From: Nocardia aurea
Lineage (GTDB): Bacteria > Actinomycetota > Actinomycetes > Mycobacteriales > Mycobacteriaceae
Direction of reading: 5' to 3'
Length of the DNA: 64,000 bases
Assembly (NCBI RefSeq): GCF_003123685.1
Contig: NZ_QCYJ01000175.1
Span: 124,001-188,000 of the forward strand
Position 1 is the stretch's first letter; every line of letters starts with the position of its first letter. The position numbers and the translations under genes were made by a program. The notes beneath the pieces were generated by a model. The model searched no databases and was not told the origin of the DNA. It saw only the letters and a list, made by a program, of their open reading frames with translations. Shown in pieces: positions 15,572-24,446 of this stretch.

Positions 15572-18500
15572 CCATCGCGGCCAACGCGGCGGCGACCTGC
15601 TCCCGCACGTCGGCGGCACGGTCGCGGTGCATGGTCGTAGCCTCGGTGTCACCGAGCAGTTCCGCGAGTTCGGCCAGCACATCGTCCATCGGACCGAAGG
15701 TCACCGACGCGGAATTCAACCCGGCGACCGTGCCCGACCAGTGCCGCAGTTCGTCGTAGAGCGCCGAGGCCCGGTCCCGCATCCGCAACCGCACCAGCGC
15801 GCGGGCCTGGAAGACCGACAGCGCCGTCCAGTAGAAATCGCGACCGACCTCGTGGTCGCGCTCGGCCACCACCCGGGCATCGGCCTCGCGCCCCGCGTCG
15901 AGCAACGCGACCACGTACACCCACGAGATGGTCTGCGGCGCATAGTCATAGGACAGCGACAGCGGTTCGACCAGGTGCGTCAAGGAGCCGCGGAACCAGG
16001 CGATCACCATCTGTCCGACCAGCCCGATCTCGGCGCCGTTGGCCAAACCGGCGGCGGTGAGCCGCGCCGCCAGATCGGCATAGCGGCCAGCGGCCCGGTC
16101 GAGATCGCCGCGCAGCACATCGAGTACGGCGTCGAAGGCCGACAGCACCACGACCAGTTCGCCGACCCGGCCGCTGGAGGCGGTCTCGAGTCCGAGTCGA
16201 ACCTCCGAGGCCGCCGACAGCAGATCCGTGCGGGACAGGTGCGCGAGGAAGCGATAGTAGTGCGCGGCGGCGCGATAGACGATGATGCCGGAATCGGCTG
16301 CCACGGTGAGGAATTCCTCGGTGACAGCGGGGAGTTCGGTGTTCAGATCCGGGCCGAGTGCGGTGTAGGCGAGCGCGTTCAGCGCGGCGCACGACAATTC
16401 GGAATCACCGATTTCGCGCGCCAGTCGCGCGGCCTCGGTAGCGCATTCGATGGTGAAAGGGGTGTCGTTGCCCTCGAATTCGAAGACCGCGGTGACGAGC
16501 AGTCGGACCCGATCGGCTCCGGTCGTGTCGGGTAATGCCGCGAGCACCGCCGAGGTCATCTGGGTATCGGCGAGACGCTGTTCGCGCGTGGTCCAGATTC
16601 GCGGTGTGCGCCACGAGGTCAGGGCGAGCAACGTCAGCCGCTCGTCGCCGTCACGCTGTGCCAGCGACAACGCCCGCGCCCGCACCGAACGCGCCTGGGA
16701 GACCTCACCGCGATGCGCGAGCGCGGTGACGAGCGCGCACAGGGCGGTGACCAGGGCCGCGCGATCCGCCGCGGGCGCCCCGGGTGTGCCGTGCCCCGCG
16801 CTGTCACGCAATTCGACGGCGAAACGCCACAGCGGCGCGGAATCGGCCCTGAACTCCGAATCGAACCGGGCTCGCGCCGCCGCTTCGACGTGCCCGAGTG
16901 CGTGCTCGACCGTCTGCGGCGTCGCGCCACGCGCCGCGTGATAGGCGAGTTCGTCCGCGTCGGGATTCGGCAGCGATTCCAGGTAGCCCATCGTGCGCCA
17001 GTGCAGTCGGCGCAGGCGCAACGCCGGGATGCTCTCGTAGAGGGCGTCGCGGATCAGCACGTGCTGGAAGACGACCAGGTCGGTGTCCGCGGTGAGCAGA
17101 CCCGCCACCGCCGCGGTGTCGATGGCGTCGAGCAGTTCGTCCTCTCCCTCGGTCGAACCGGGATTCGTCCACAGCGCGAGCAGAGTGTCGATCGCGGTGC
17201 TGCGCCCGCAGACCGACGCGAGCCGCAACATCCGTCCGACCTCCGCGGGCAGCCGGTCGACCCGGCGCAGCAGCACATCGCGAATACCGCCGGGCAGCGA
17301 GGTCAACGCCTCGCGCGCACCGCGCGAGGCCACCCATTTCGCCAGTTCTCCCACGAAGAGCGGATTGCCGTCGGTCCTGGCGCGCAACAGCTCCAGCGTC
17401 GGGGTGTCCAACGGGTCGAGACCGGCCGACCGGGCGACCTCCCTGATCCCGTCGTCGGACAGACCGGCGAGTTCGAGCCGGTCGGCGGTGACCGCGACCA
17501 GCGCGGCGGCCGTCGCCGAGAGTTCGGCCCCGGCCTCGGACGGTCGATAGGTGGCCACGACGAGCACCGGCAACTGCCGCATCCACGCGATGGTCTGGCG
17601 CAGCACCTGCAAGGTCGCGCTGTCGGCGCGGTGGACATCGTCGACGACGAGCAGCACCCCGTCCGGATGATCCCGGCAGGCGGTGACGACCGCGCGGGCG
17701 ATGTCGAATGGGTCGGCGACATCGGCGCCGTCGCCCAATTCGCCGAGCAGTTCACGCCACGCCCACGCCGCGGGCGCGCCGTCCACCTCGGGGCAGTGGG
17801 CGGTCGCCGCGGTCCACCCCCGTGCTCGCAATCGTGCCGCCGCGGTCTCGGCGAAGGTGGATTTGCCGCCGCCCGCTTCGGCGACGACCCACACCACCCG
17901 CAGGCCCGACGTGCGGACGGATTCGGCGGTCCGCGTCAGTGTCGCCAATTCCGCTTCGCGCCCGGCGAATTCGCGCTGTTCGGTCCCGGCGCGAGTATCG
18001 CCGCCACGCGGTTCGGCGACCACATCGGGCTCGGCCGGACGAGCGACGAGGGCGGGGGAGTGACCGAGGATGTCGACCTCGAGTTGCCGGATCGCGTGGC
18101 CGGGATCGACGCCGAGTTCCTCGGACAGATATTCCCGCACGGTCCGCAGCGTCGCGAGCGCGTCGGCCTGACGTCCGAGCCGGTACTGGGCGAGCGCGAG
18201 CAGCCGGAACAGTTCCTCGCGCGCCGGATGCTGCGCGCATTCGGTGGGAAGCAGATGGGCGACCTCGTCGGCTCTGCCGAGTTCCAGCGCTGCCGCCGCG
18301 CGATACTCCACGGCGGACAGGCGCAGGGCGTGCAGCCGCGCGGCCTCGGCCTCGGCCCACGATTCCGCCGCGAAGGCGCCGAAGGGATCGCCGCGCCACA
18401 GCGCGAGCGCGGTCGTCAGACGCCGGTATCGCGCGGCCGGATCGGCCTCGGCGTCGGCGTCGGCGTCCGCCGAGATCAGCGCGTCGAACTCCCACGCGTC

Positions 18501-18806
18501 CACGCCGTGTTCCGGCAGGCGCAGCGCGTAGCCGGGCTGCTCGCTGACCAGGATCCGAGCCGGTGCGCGCGGTGGCCGATCCGGTTCCAGGATCCGGCGC
18601 AGATTCGACACGTGCACCTGTAGTGCCGCGAGCGCCTTCGGCGGCGGTTCGCCGTTCCACAGATCGTCGATGAGGCGGTCGGTGGAGACCACCTGTCCGC
18701 CCGCCGCGAGCAGTCTGATCAGCACCGCGAGTTGACGGCCCGTGCCCGGATCGGCCACACCCGCGCCGAACTCCACCCGGATCGGTCCGAGCACCGAGAT
18801 CCTCAC
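15558..18806 (-). CDS. SARP-family regulator with BTAD, AAA ATPase and TPR-like region
   Basis: The protein has 1082 aa from the chosen GTG. It opens with RISVLGPIRVEFG, an OmpR-type winged-helix DNA-binding domain. The bacterial transcriptional-activator (BTAD) region extends to about residue 250. The Walker A loop AEAGGGKST is near residue 312, Walker B LLVVDDVH near 385, and a long alpha-helical, TPR-like C-terminus follows. This is the AfsR/large-SARP layout, typical of activators of secondary metabolism or catabolism. A further GTG at 18887 is possible, but GGGAG lies just upstream of 18806 and RISVLGPI is the usual N-terminus. It is transcribed away from operator F and the PPOX gene and may regulate nearby genes. 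Confidence 0.88.
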   Translation of the reverse strand: MRISVLGPIRVEFGAGVADPGTGRQLAVLIRLLAAGGQVVSTDRLIDDLWNGEPPPKALAALQVHVSNLRRILEPDRPPRAPARILVSEQPGYALRLPEHGVDAWEFDALISADADADAEADPAARYRRLTTALALWRGDPFGAFAAESWAEAEAARLHALRLSAVEYRAAAALELGRADEVAHLLPTECAQHPAREELFRLLALAQYRLGRQADALATLRTVREYLSEELGVDPGHAIRQLEVDILGHSPALVARPAEPDVVAEPRGGDTRAGTEQREFAGREAELATLTRTAESVRTSGLRVVWVVAEAGGGKSTFAETAAARLRARGWTAATAHCPEVDGAPAAWAWRELLGELGDGADVADPFDIARAVVTACRDHPDGVLLVVDDVHRADSATLQVLRQTIAWMRQLPVLVVATYRPSEAGAELSATAAALVAVTADRLELAGLSDDGIREVARSAGLDPLDTPTLELLRARTDGNPLFVGELAKWVASRGAREALTSLPGGIRDVLLRRVDRLPAEVGRMLRLASVCGRSTAIDTLLALWTNPGSTEGEDELLDAIDTAAVAGLLTADTDLVVFQHVLIRDALYESIPALRLRRLHWRTMGYLESLPNPDADELAYHAARGATPQTVEHALGHVEAAARARFDSEFRADSAPLWRFAVELRDSAGHGTPGAPAADRAALVTALCALVTALAHRGEVSQARSVRARALSLAQRDGDERLTLLALTSWRTPRIWTTREQRLADTQMTSAVLAALPDTTGADRVRLLVTAVFEFEGNDTPFTIECATEAARLAREIGDSELSCAALNALAYTALGPDLNTELPAVTEEFLTVAADSGIIVYRAAAHYYRFLAHLSRTDLLSAASEVRLGLETASSGRVGELVVVLSAFDAVLDVLRGDLDRAAGRYADLAARLTAAGLANGAEIGLVGQMVIAWFRGSLTHLVEPLSLSYDYAPQTISWVYVVALLDAGREADARVVAERDHEVGRDFYWTALSVFQARALVRLRMRDRASALYDELRHWSGTVAGLNSASVTFGPMDDVLAELAELLGDTEATTMHRDRAADVREQVAAALAAMVSPR

Positions 18807-18972
18807 GGTCGACTCCCGTGACCAGCCACGTCCGCTCACCTCTCGCGACCCGCGCCGCGCACCGTTGCGCACGACGATTCCCGACACATGATCGCTCGAG
18901 TACGCCCGCCGCGTTGTCCCGCCTCGTCACCCGGTCTCCGCGAGGACACGACGGCGACCCGGGCAATCCGCG

Positions 18973-18991
18973 TACTGTATCGATTACAGTT
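18973..18991. promoter_or_regulatory. Operator site F of the 19-bp motif
   Basis: TACTGTA, five bases, TACAGTT. It lies 41 bases before the PPOX-type gene and 166 bases upstream of the chosen SARP start, in the divergent intergenic region, so it could control one or both. Confidence 0.75.
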
Positions 18992-19032
18992 GAACCAACT
19001 TTCGCGCCTGTCGACCTATGGTGGAGTCATTC

Positions 19033-19425
19033 ATGATCTCAAAAGTGCCTGCCGGATACGAGGATCTGCTGCAACGTCCGATCGTCGGTGTGCTCGCGAC
19101 CGTGACCCCGCACGGGGCCCCCGATCTGACGCCGATGCGCTTCACGTGGGACGGTGCGCGCCTGCGCATGAGTCACACGATCCCGCGTCGCAAGTTCACG
19201 AGCTTGCAGGCGAACCCCAACTACGCCTTTCTCATCACCGATCCGGATGTGCCCTCGCGCTGTTTGGAGACGCAGGGATGGCTGATCACCGTCCTCGGTG
19301 ATCCGAAGGGAGAGTTCTATCGTGAGCTCGGCGATCGCTACGGCGACACCGACAGCGCACTGCCCGACGATGTCTACGATCGCGTCATCCTGATCCTCGA
19401 CGCGACCAAGTTCACCGTGAAGTGA
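19033..19425 (+). CDS. PPOX-class (pyridoxamine-oxidase-fold) F420/FMN-binding protein
   Basis: The 130-aa split-barrel protein has RPIVGVLATVTPHGAPDLTPMRFTWDG, then RRKFTSLQANPNYAFLITDPD, the usual start of actinobacterial PPOX-class F420-dependent oxidoreductases. Such proteins reduce or bind small heterocyclic or quinone-like compounds with F420 or FMN. The ATG at 19033 follows GGAG by seven bases; an earlier in-frame ATG at 19018 has no ribosome-binding site. It is driven from operator F and is probably part of the catabolic regulon, like the F420-type enzyme at 198. Confidence 0.82.
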   Translation: MISKVPAGYEDLLQRPIVGVLATVTPHGAPDLTPMRFTWDGARLRMSHTIPRRKFTSLQANPNYAFLITDPDVPSRCLETQGWLITVLGDPKGEFYRELGDRYGDTDSALPDDVYDRVILILDATKFTVK

Positions 19426-19540
19426 TATCCCGCCCTCGCTGTTTCGGCCCCGACGCGTGCCGTCGCGGCGGGGTGTGGCGTCGGTGAGCGACCCTCGATC
19501 CGGTTCCCGAGTGACTTGCGGACCGCGCTACCGATAGGTG

Positions 19541-19559
19541 TACAGTAAGGGATACGTGT
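19541..19559. promoter_or_regulatory. Operator site G of the 19-bp motif
   Basis: TACAGTA, five bases, TACGTGT: the first half-site is exact and the second is degenerate like candidate site H. It lies 81 bases before the second amidohydrolase gene. Confidence 0.6.
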
Positions 19560-19640
19560 AAGCCTGCGACGGCCTGCCGGGAGGTCGTGGCCACCCGGTT
19601 GCGGCGATGGGCGCCCTGTCCGGAGCGAAAGGGACAAGAA

Positions 19641-20855
19641 ATGACGAAGCTCGATTATCTGGCGGTCGATGTCGACAACCACTACTACGAGACGCTGGAC
19701 GCGTTCACTCGCCATTTGCCCAAGGAGTTCAGGCAGCGCGGCGTGCGCATGGTCAACGACGGCAAACGCACGCTCGCGGTGATGGGCGGCAAGGTCAACA
19801 GCTTCGTCCCGAACCCGACCTTCGACCCCATCATCGAGCCCGGCTGCCTCGATCTGCTGTTCCGCGGCGAGATTCCCGAAGGGGTCGACCCCGCCTCGTT
19901 GATGAAGGTGGACCGCATGGCGGATCACCCCGAGTACCAGAACCGCGACGCCCGGGTGCGCGTCATGGATCGGCAGAGTCTGGAAACGGTCTTCATGCTG
20001 CCGACCTTCGCCTGCGGTGTCGAGGAAGCGCTCAAACACGACATCCCCGCCACGATGGCCTCGCTGCACGCGTTCAACCTGTGGCTCGACGAGGACTGGG
20101 GCTTCGATCGTCCCGACCATCGGATGATCTCCGCGCCGATCATCTCCCTCGCCGACCCGGTCGCCGCGGTCGAGGAGGTCGAGTTCGTGCTGGCCCGTGG
20201 GGCCAAGATGGTGCTGGTCCGCCCGGCGCCGGTACCCGGTGTGGCCAAGCCGCGCTCCCTGGGCGACCCGCTGCACGACCCGGTGTGGGCGCGTCTGGCC
20301 GAAGCGGGAGTGCCGGTCGGCTTCCACCTGTCCGACAGCGGATACCTCGCCATCAACGCGCTGTGGGGCGGCAAGGCGACATTCGAGGGCTTCGGCAAGA
20401 AGGATCCGCTCGATCAGATCCTGCTCGACGACCGCGCCATCCACGACACCATGGCCTCGCTGATCGTGCACCAGGTCTTCACCCGCCACCCGAACCTCAA
20501 GGTGGCCAGCATCGAGAACGGCTCGTACTTCGTGCACCGGTTGATCAAGCGCTTGAAGAAGGCCGCGAACACCGCGCCGTACCACTTCAAGGAGGATCCG
20601 GTGGAGCAGCTGAAGAACAACGTCTGGATCGCGCCGTACTACGAGGACGACGTCAAGTTGCTCGCCGCGACCATCGGCGTGGACAAGATCCTGTTCGGCT
20701 CCGACTGGCCGCACGGCGAGGGCCTCGCCGATCCCACGACCTTCACCGCCGATATCCCGCAGTTCCCGGAATTCTCCTACGAGGACACCCGAAAGGTGAT
20801 GCGCGACAACGCACTCGAACTGCTGGGCTCGCGGGTTCCGGTTCAGACCGCGTAA
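19641..20855 (+). CDS. Metal-dependent amidohydrolase (second family member)
   Basis: The 404-aa amidohydrolase-2 protein opens with AVDVDNHYYETLDAF, where the metal-ligand HxH is replaced by an N-H pair. GVPVGFHLSDSGY lies mid-protein, then ENGSYFVHRLIKRL. FGSDWPHGEGLADP closes the barrel with the conserved Asp and His. Members of this branch cluster with steroid and aromatic catabolic genes and act as hydrolases or decarboxylases. The ATG follows AAAGGGACA. It diverges clearly from the amidohydrolase at 4916, so the two probably act on different intermediates of one pathway. Confidence 0.85.
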   Translation: MTKLDYLAVDVDNHYYETLDAFTRHLPKEFRQRGVRMVNDGKRTLAVMGGKVNSFVPNPTFDPIIEPGCLDLLFRGEIPEGVDPASLMKVDRMADHPEYQNRDARVRVMDRQSLETVFMLPTFACGVEEALKHDIPATMASLHAFNLWLDEDWGFDRPDHRMISAPIISLADPVAAVEEVEFVLARGAKMVLVRPAPVPGVAKPRSLGDPLHDPVWARLAEAGVPVGFHLSDSGYLAINALWGGKATFEGFGKKDPLDQILLDDRAIHDTMASLIVHQVFTRHPNLKVASIENGSYFVHRLIKRLKKAANTAPYHFKEDPVEQLKNNVWIAPYYEDDVKLLAATIGVDKILFGSDWPHGEGLADPTTFTADIPQFPEFSYEDTRKVMRDNALELLGSRVPVQTA

Positions 20856-20890
20856 CCGGCGGCGGGCCATCCGCTACGTCGCCACACGGG

Positions 20891-21544
20891 TCACGGTTCG
20901 ATCAGGCCGGCGCGGATGGCGTAGCGGGTGAGGGCGAGACGGTCGCGCAGGCCGAGTTTCTGGAGCATGTTGGCGCGGTGCCGATCGACGGTCTTGGTAC
21001 TGATGACGAGCGTCTCGGCGATCTCACGGGTCGAATGACCTTCCGCCACCAGTTTGAGCACTTCCTCCTCGCGGGGCGTCAGGATGGCGTCGGGCAGGGA
21101 ACGACCCTGACGCACCAATTGCAGATAGTCGCGGACCAGCGCCGTCACCGCGCCCGGATACAGGAACGACTCACCGCGCATGGTGGCCCGGCACGCCTCG
21201 ATCAGATCGCGGTCGGCCACCGATTTCAGGACGTAGCCGGACGCGCCCGCCTTCAACGACTCGAAGAAATACTGTTCGTTGTCGTACATCGACAGCATCA
21301 GGACGCGCGCGGTGGAATCGGTGCGGGTGATCTCGCGGGCCGCCTGGATGCCGGTCATGCGCGGCATCGCGATATCGAGAATCACCAGATCGACCGGCGT
21401 CTCGGCGAGAGCGGCGACCGCGTCGAATCCATCGGCGGCCTCCGCGACCACCGTCAGATCCGGTTCGTTGTCCAGTATCATCCGCAGCCCGCTGCGCACC
21501 AGGGCGTGATCGTCGGCCAGCAGGATACGGGTCGGCCCCGGCAT
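20891..21544 (-). CDS. NarL/LuxR-type response regulator
   Basis: The 217-aa protein has a receiver domain beginning ILLADDHALVRSGL, with acidic pocket DD and the phosphoacceptor Asp in LVILDIAMPRMTG. A C-terminal LuxR helix-turn-helix follows (LTPREEEVLKLVAEGHSTREIAETLVISTKTVDRH). It is the partner of the histidine kinase immediately upstream on the strand, with one base between the kinase stop and this start. It binds DNA when phosphorylated. The target genes are not evident. Confidence 0.93.
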   Translation of the reverse strand: MPGPTRILLADDHALVRSGLRMILDNEPDLTVVAEAADGFDAVAALAETPVDLVILDIAMPRMTGIQAAREITRTDSTARVLMLSMYDNEQYFFESLKAGASGYVLKSVADRDLIEACRATMRGESFLYPGAVTALVRDYLQLVRQGRSLPDAILTPREEEVLKLVAEGHSTREIAETLVISTKTVDRHRANMLQKLGLRDRLALTRYAIRAGLIEP

Positions 21545-21545
21545 G

Positions 21546-22559
21546 TCAGCTGTCCTTCCCGGGGCGGTCCACCGGAATCACCAGGCGCACCTCGGTCCCG
21601 CCCCGCGCGGGTGAGTCGACGGTCAGCACACCGTTCACCAGCAACGCGCGTTCGCGCATCCCGCGAATACCGGCACCGTCGACGACCGCGCCGCCGCGCC
21701 CGTCGTCGGTGATCCGCACGGTGACCGCGTCGGCGTCGGCGGTCAATCGCAGCGCCACCGCGTCGGCCCCCGCGTGCCGCAGCACATTGGTCAGGCTCTC
21801 CTGCGCGATCCGATAGCAGACCAATTCCACATCGGGATCCAGGCGCGGCAGTTCCGGATCGATATCGCGCGCGACGGTGATGCCCGCGGTGCGCGCGAAT
21901 TCGTGACACAGCGCGTTGATCGCGCTCGGGAGACCGAGATCCTCCAGGACGTCCGGCCGCAGCCGTCGGGCGATACCGCGCACCTCGTCCAGGCACGCGC
22001 GCACGGTTTCCTGTGCGTCGCATACCTGTTCGCGCAGCGGTTCCGGCGCACGGTCCACCACGCCTTTGAGCCGCAGCAGCGCGACGGTCAGGCTCTGGCC
22101 GATCTCGTCGTGCAGTTCGCGCGCGATACGCTGACGCTCACCCTCCTGCGCGGCCAGCGCGGCCGCGCCCGCCACCGAACGTTCCGATTCGAGCCGGTCC
22201 AGCATCGCGTTGAACGTCTCGATCAGGTCGTTGAGGTCGCCGTTACCGCTGCGGTCGACCCGGTTCGCCGGATGCGGCGGATCCACCCGGCGCATCGAGG
22301 CGATCAACGCGTCCAGCGGCGCGAGGCTCGACCGGAGCAGGAAGGCGTTCGCGGCCAGGATGACGGCCAGCCCGATCACCAGCACCGGCAGTTCGGTCAA
22401 TCGCACGCGCGCCGACACCGTCGCCGGTGACAGCGCCAGCACCAACGTGCCGAGGGCGAAGACGAGGCCGTTGATCACGCACACCCGGCGGAACAGCGCG
22501 TGCACGGGTGTTCGGCCACGCCGACCCCACCCCTTCCGTGGCGCCGCGAGCGTCGTCAT
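21546..22559 (-). CDS. Membrane sensor histidine kinase (HisKA_3/NarX type)
   Basis: This 337-aa protein has two membrane segments near residues 25-45 and 60-80, a short HAMP-like linker, the phosphoacceptor ERQRIARELHDEIGQSL, and an HATPase domain with ESLTNVLRHAGADAV and DDGRGG. The loop between the segments is very short, so it probably senses a signal in the membrane or the cytoplasm rather than an extracellular ligand. The ATG at 22559 gives the MTTLAAP start; the open frame continues upstream but has no clear ribosome-binding site. It is cotranscribed with the response regulator. Confidence 0.9.
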   Translation of the reverse strand: MTTLAAPRKGWGRRGRTPVHALFRRVCVINGLVFALGTLVLALSPATVSARVRLTELPVLVIGLAVILAANAFLLRSSLAPLDALIASMRRVDPPHPANRVDRSGNGDLNDLIETFNAMLDRLESERSVAGAAALAAQEGERQRIARELHDEIGQSLTVALLRLKGVVDRAPEPLREQVCDAQETVRACLDEVRGIARRLRPDVLEDLGLPSAINALCHEFARTAGITVARDIDPELPRLDPDVELVCYRIAQESLTNVLRHAGADAVALRLTADADAVTVRITDDGRGGAVVDGAGIRGMRERALLVNGVLTVDSPARGGTEVRLVIPVDRPGKDS

Positions 22560-22739
22560 GAATCCAGCATGGCCGCATCGTCGCCGCGCTGTCCATGGGG
22601 CCCGATACCCATTCGGTCGCGGCTCGCGCGCGCGTGCGCCCCGGCGGAATGGGTGCCGCGGCCGATACCCCCGACGCGCACGAGGTCCGAGACTGGGACA
22701 CGACGCCGAAGACGCCCGGCGGTGAGAGGAGTTCCGCGA

Positions 22740-23027
22740 ATGGATATCGACCGGACGACAGTCCCCGGCACCGGTGTGCTCTTCCACCTCCGTACCCCCG
22801 AGGGCGCGCATTTCGCGTTGCTGCTGGAAACCGGCGGCACCCGTCGCCTGCTGCTCTACGGCGAGTCCGACGAGCCGATCGCCGATATCGCGCTGCGCGC
22901 CGAGGACGCCGACCGGCTCGCCGATCTCCTGCGTAGCCGCTCGGTCGGCGATCGGCTGGCCCGGGTGGAACGACGCCTGGATCTGCTCACCCGTGAACGC
23001 CGCGGGACCGCGACCGCGCACCGGTGA
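22740..23027 (+). CDS. Small protein resembling the N-domain of an antiporter regulatory subunit
   Basis: The 95-aa protein opens MDIDRTTVPGTGVLFHLRTPEGAHFALLLETGG and continues with LLLYGESDEPIADIALRAEDADRLADLL. This resembles the N-terminal domain of actinobacterial cation/proton antiporter regulatory proteins (KhtT-like), but the TrkA-C (RCK_C) domain that normally follows is missing; a charged helix rich in Arg ends it instead. GAGAGGAG lies eight bases before the ATG. It is divergent from the histidine kinase gene. The family match is by eye, and no antiporter gene is adjacent. Confidence 0.6.
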   Translation: MDIDRTTVPGTGVLFHLRTPEGAHFALLLETGGTRRLLLYGESDEPIADIALRAEDADRLADLLRSRSVGDRLARVERRLDLLTRERRGTATAHR

Positions 23028-23118
23028 CCTCGGCATTCCCGCGATACCGTGACCCCTTGTGCCGAAAGGTGATTCGGCCTGTTCGAACTTGTCGGTACCC
23101 GCGTCTACCTTCCTCCGC

Positions 23119-24444
23119 ATGACCACTCAGGCTTATTCCTACGCCGCCCCCTCCGGCCTTTCCGACGGGCGGCTCGGCCTCGCGACATCGGGCGGGGTGA
23201 GCACCGAGGGCGCGGTCGCCCACCCCCGGTTCTTCAGCGGCCTGCTCACTCGCGGCGATGTGGCGGCGGCGGGTCTGCTCGCCCTCGCCGACGTCGCGCA
23301 GACCAGGTACTACCAGCCGAAGCCGACGTCCATGCGCGACCCGGTGGTCACCTGCAACGGCGACCGGCTGCGGATGGAATCGTTCTCCGCGTGCGCGGGC
23401 GTCTACGCCAGGCTCGACGTGCTGTCGGAGGCGCTCGACGGTGAGGTCACCGCGCGCGGTACCACCAACGTCGACGTGAACGGCCCACTGCGCGAAGCGC
23501 TCGCGCGCGTCGGCGGGTCCGATCCGTTGCACCTCGCCGTGGGCGCCGACGAACTCGTCGTCACCACGCTCGACGGCGCGACGGTGGAGAAGAAGGTGCC
23601 GCTGCCGGACCGTTGGCTGCGTTCCTTCGCCGAAGTCCAGGCCATCGTCTCCGATTTCGACCTGCGCGCGGAATTATCCGCCGCCGACGCCGTGCGATTC
23701 CTGCGCGGACTGCCCCGCCGAGGTGGCCACCTGTGGGTCCAGCCGTCCGGACGGAGCCTGCGGCCCACCGCGAGACCCGCGCCCGGCGCACTCTGCCTGG
23801 CGGGAGCCGAACGGCTGACGACCCTGCTGCCCCTGCTGCGCTTCGCCACCGGGCTGCGGGTATACGGCCCCGCCGTCACCGCGAACTCGGGTCCGGTCGC
23901 CTGCGTGTGGGAACTCGAATTACCCGGCATGCGTTACGTTCTCACGCTTTCCCCGGAGGATCGACGCGGGTTCTCCGGCGAAGGGGCGGTGCTGGAATCC
24001 CTGATCAGCGACGAAACCGCGGAAGACGCCGAAGTCGTCGCCGCGTCGCTGTCCTTCGAACCGCGTTTGGACCCGGCCGATCTCGCCGACCGCGCCCGAC
24101 TGCCCATCGCCCGGGTACGCGCCGCGCTCACCCAGCTAGGCACGGGCGGCAAAGTCGGCTACGACACCGCCGAAGCCGCCTTCTTCCACCGCGAACTGCC
24201 CTACGACGTCGACCGCGTCGCCGCGATGAACCCGCGATTGCGCGCCGCTCGCGCGCTCACCGAACAGGGCGCGGTGCGCCTGGGCGAGGGCGGGGTCGCG
24301 GCCGTGACCTCCGGCGAACACGTCTATCACGTGCGCGTGGAGAACGGATCGTGTACCTGCGTGTGGTGGATCGATCACCGGGGCGGACGCGGACCGTGCA
24401 AACACGTGCTGGCCACCCGCCTGCACGCCGGAAGGCAGGCGTGA
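23119..24444 (+). CDS. SWIM zinc-finger protein
   Basis: The 441-aa protein ends in a SWIM finger: CTCVWW followed about ten residues later by GPCKHVLA (CxCxnCxH), near residues 415-435. Upstream is a long region with no obvious catalytic motif. SWIM domains bind DNA or protein through zinc. In actinobacteria such proteins are often encoded just before a large DUF6493-type protein, as here: the next gene begins within three bases of its stop. The function of the pair is not established. The ATG at 23119 is chosen because the frame is open further upstream without a clear site. Confidence 0.82.
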   Translation: MTTQAYSYAAPSGLSDGRLGLATSGGVSTEGAVAHPRFFSGLLTRGDVAAAGLLALADVAQTRYYQPKPTSMRDPVVTCNGDRLRMESFSACAGVYARLDVLSEALDGEVTARGTTNVDVNGPLREALARVGGSDPLHLAVGADELVVTTLDGATVEKKVPLPDRWLRSFAEVQAIVSDFDLRAELSAADAVRFLRGLPRRGGHLWVQPSGRSLRPTARPAPGALCLAGAERLTTLLPLLRFATGLRVYGPAVTANSGPVACVWELELPGMRYVLTLSPEDRRGFSGEGAVLESLISDETAEDAEVVAASLSFEPRLDPADLADRARLPIARVRAALTQLGTGGKVGYDTAEAAFFHRELPYDVDRVAAMNPRLRAARALTEQGAVRLGEGGVAAVTSGEHVYHVRVENGSCTCVWWIDHRGGRGPCKHVLATRLHAGRQA

Positions 24445-24446
24445 CG

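Noticed and set aside
15627..16535. Long open frames opposite the SARP gene
   Set aside because: They mirror the third-base GC bias of the real gene on the other strand and show no domain or ribosome-binding site.
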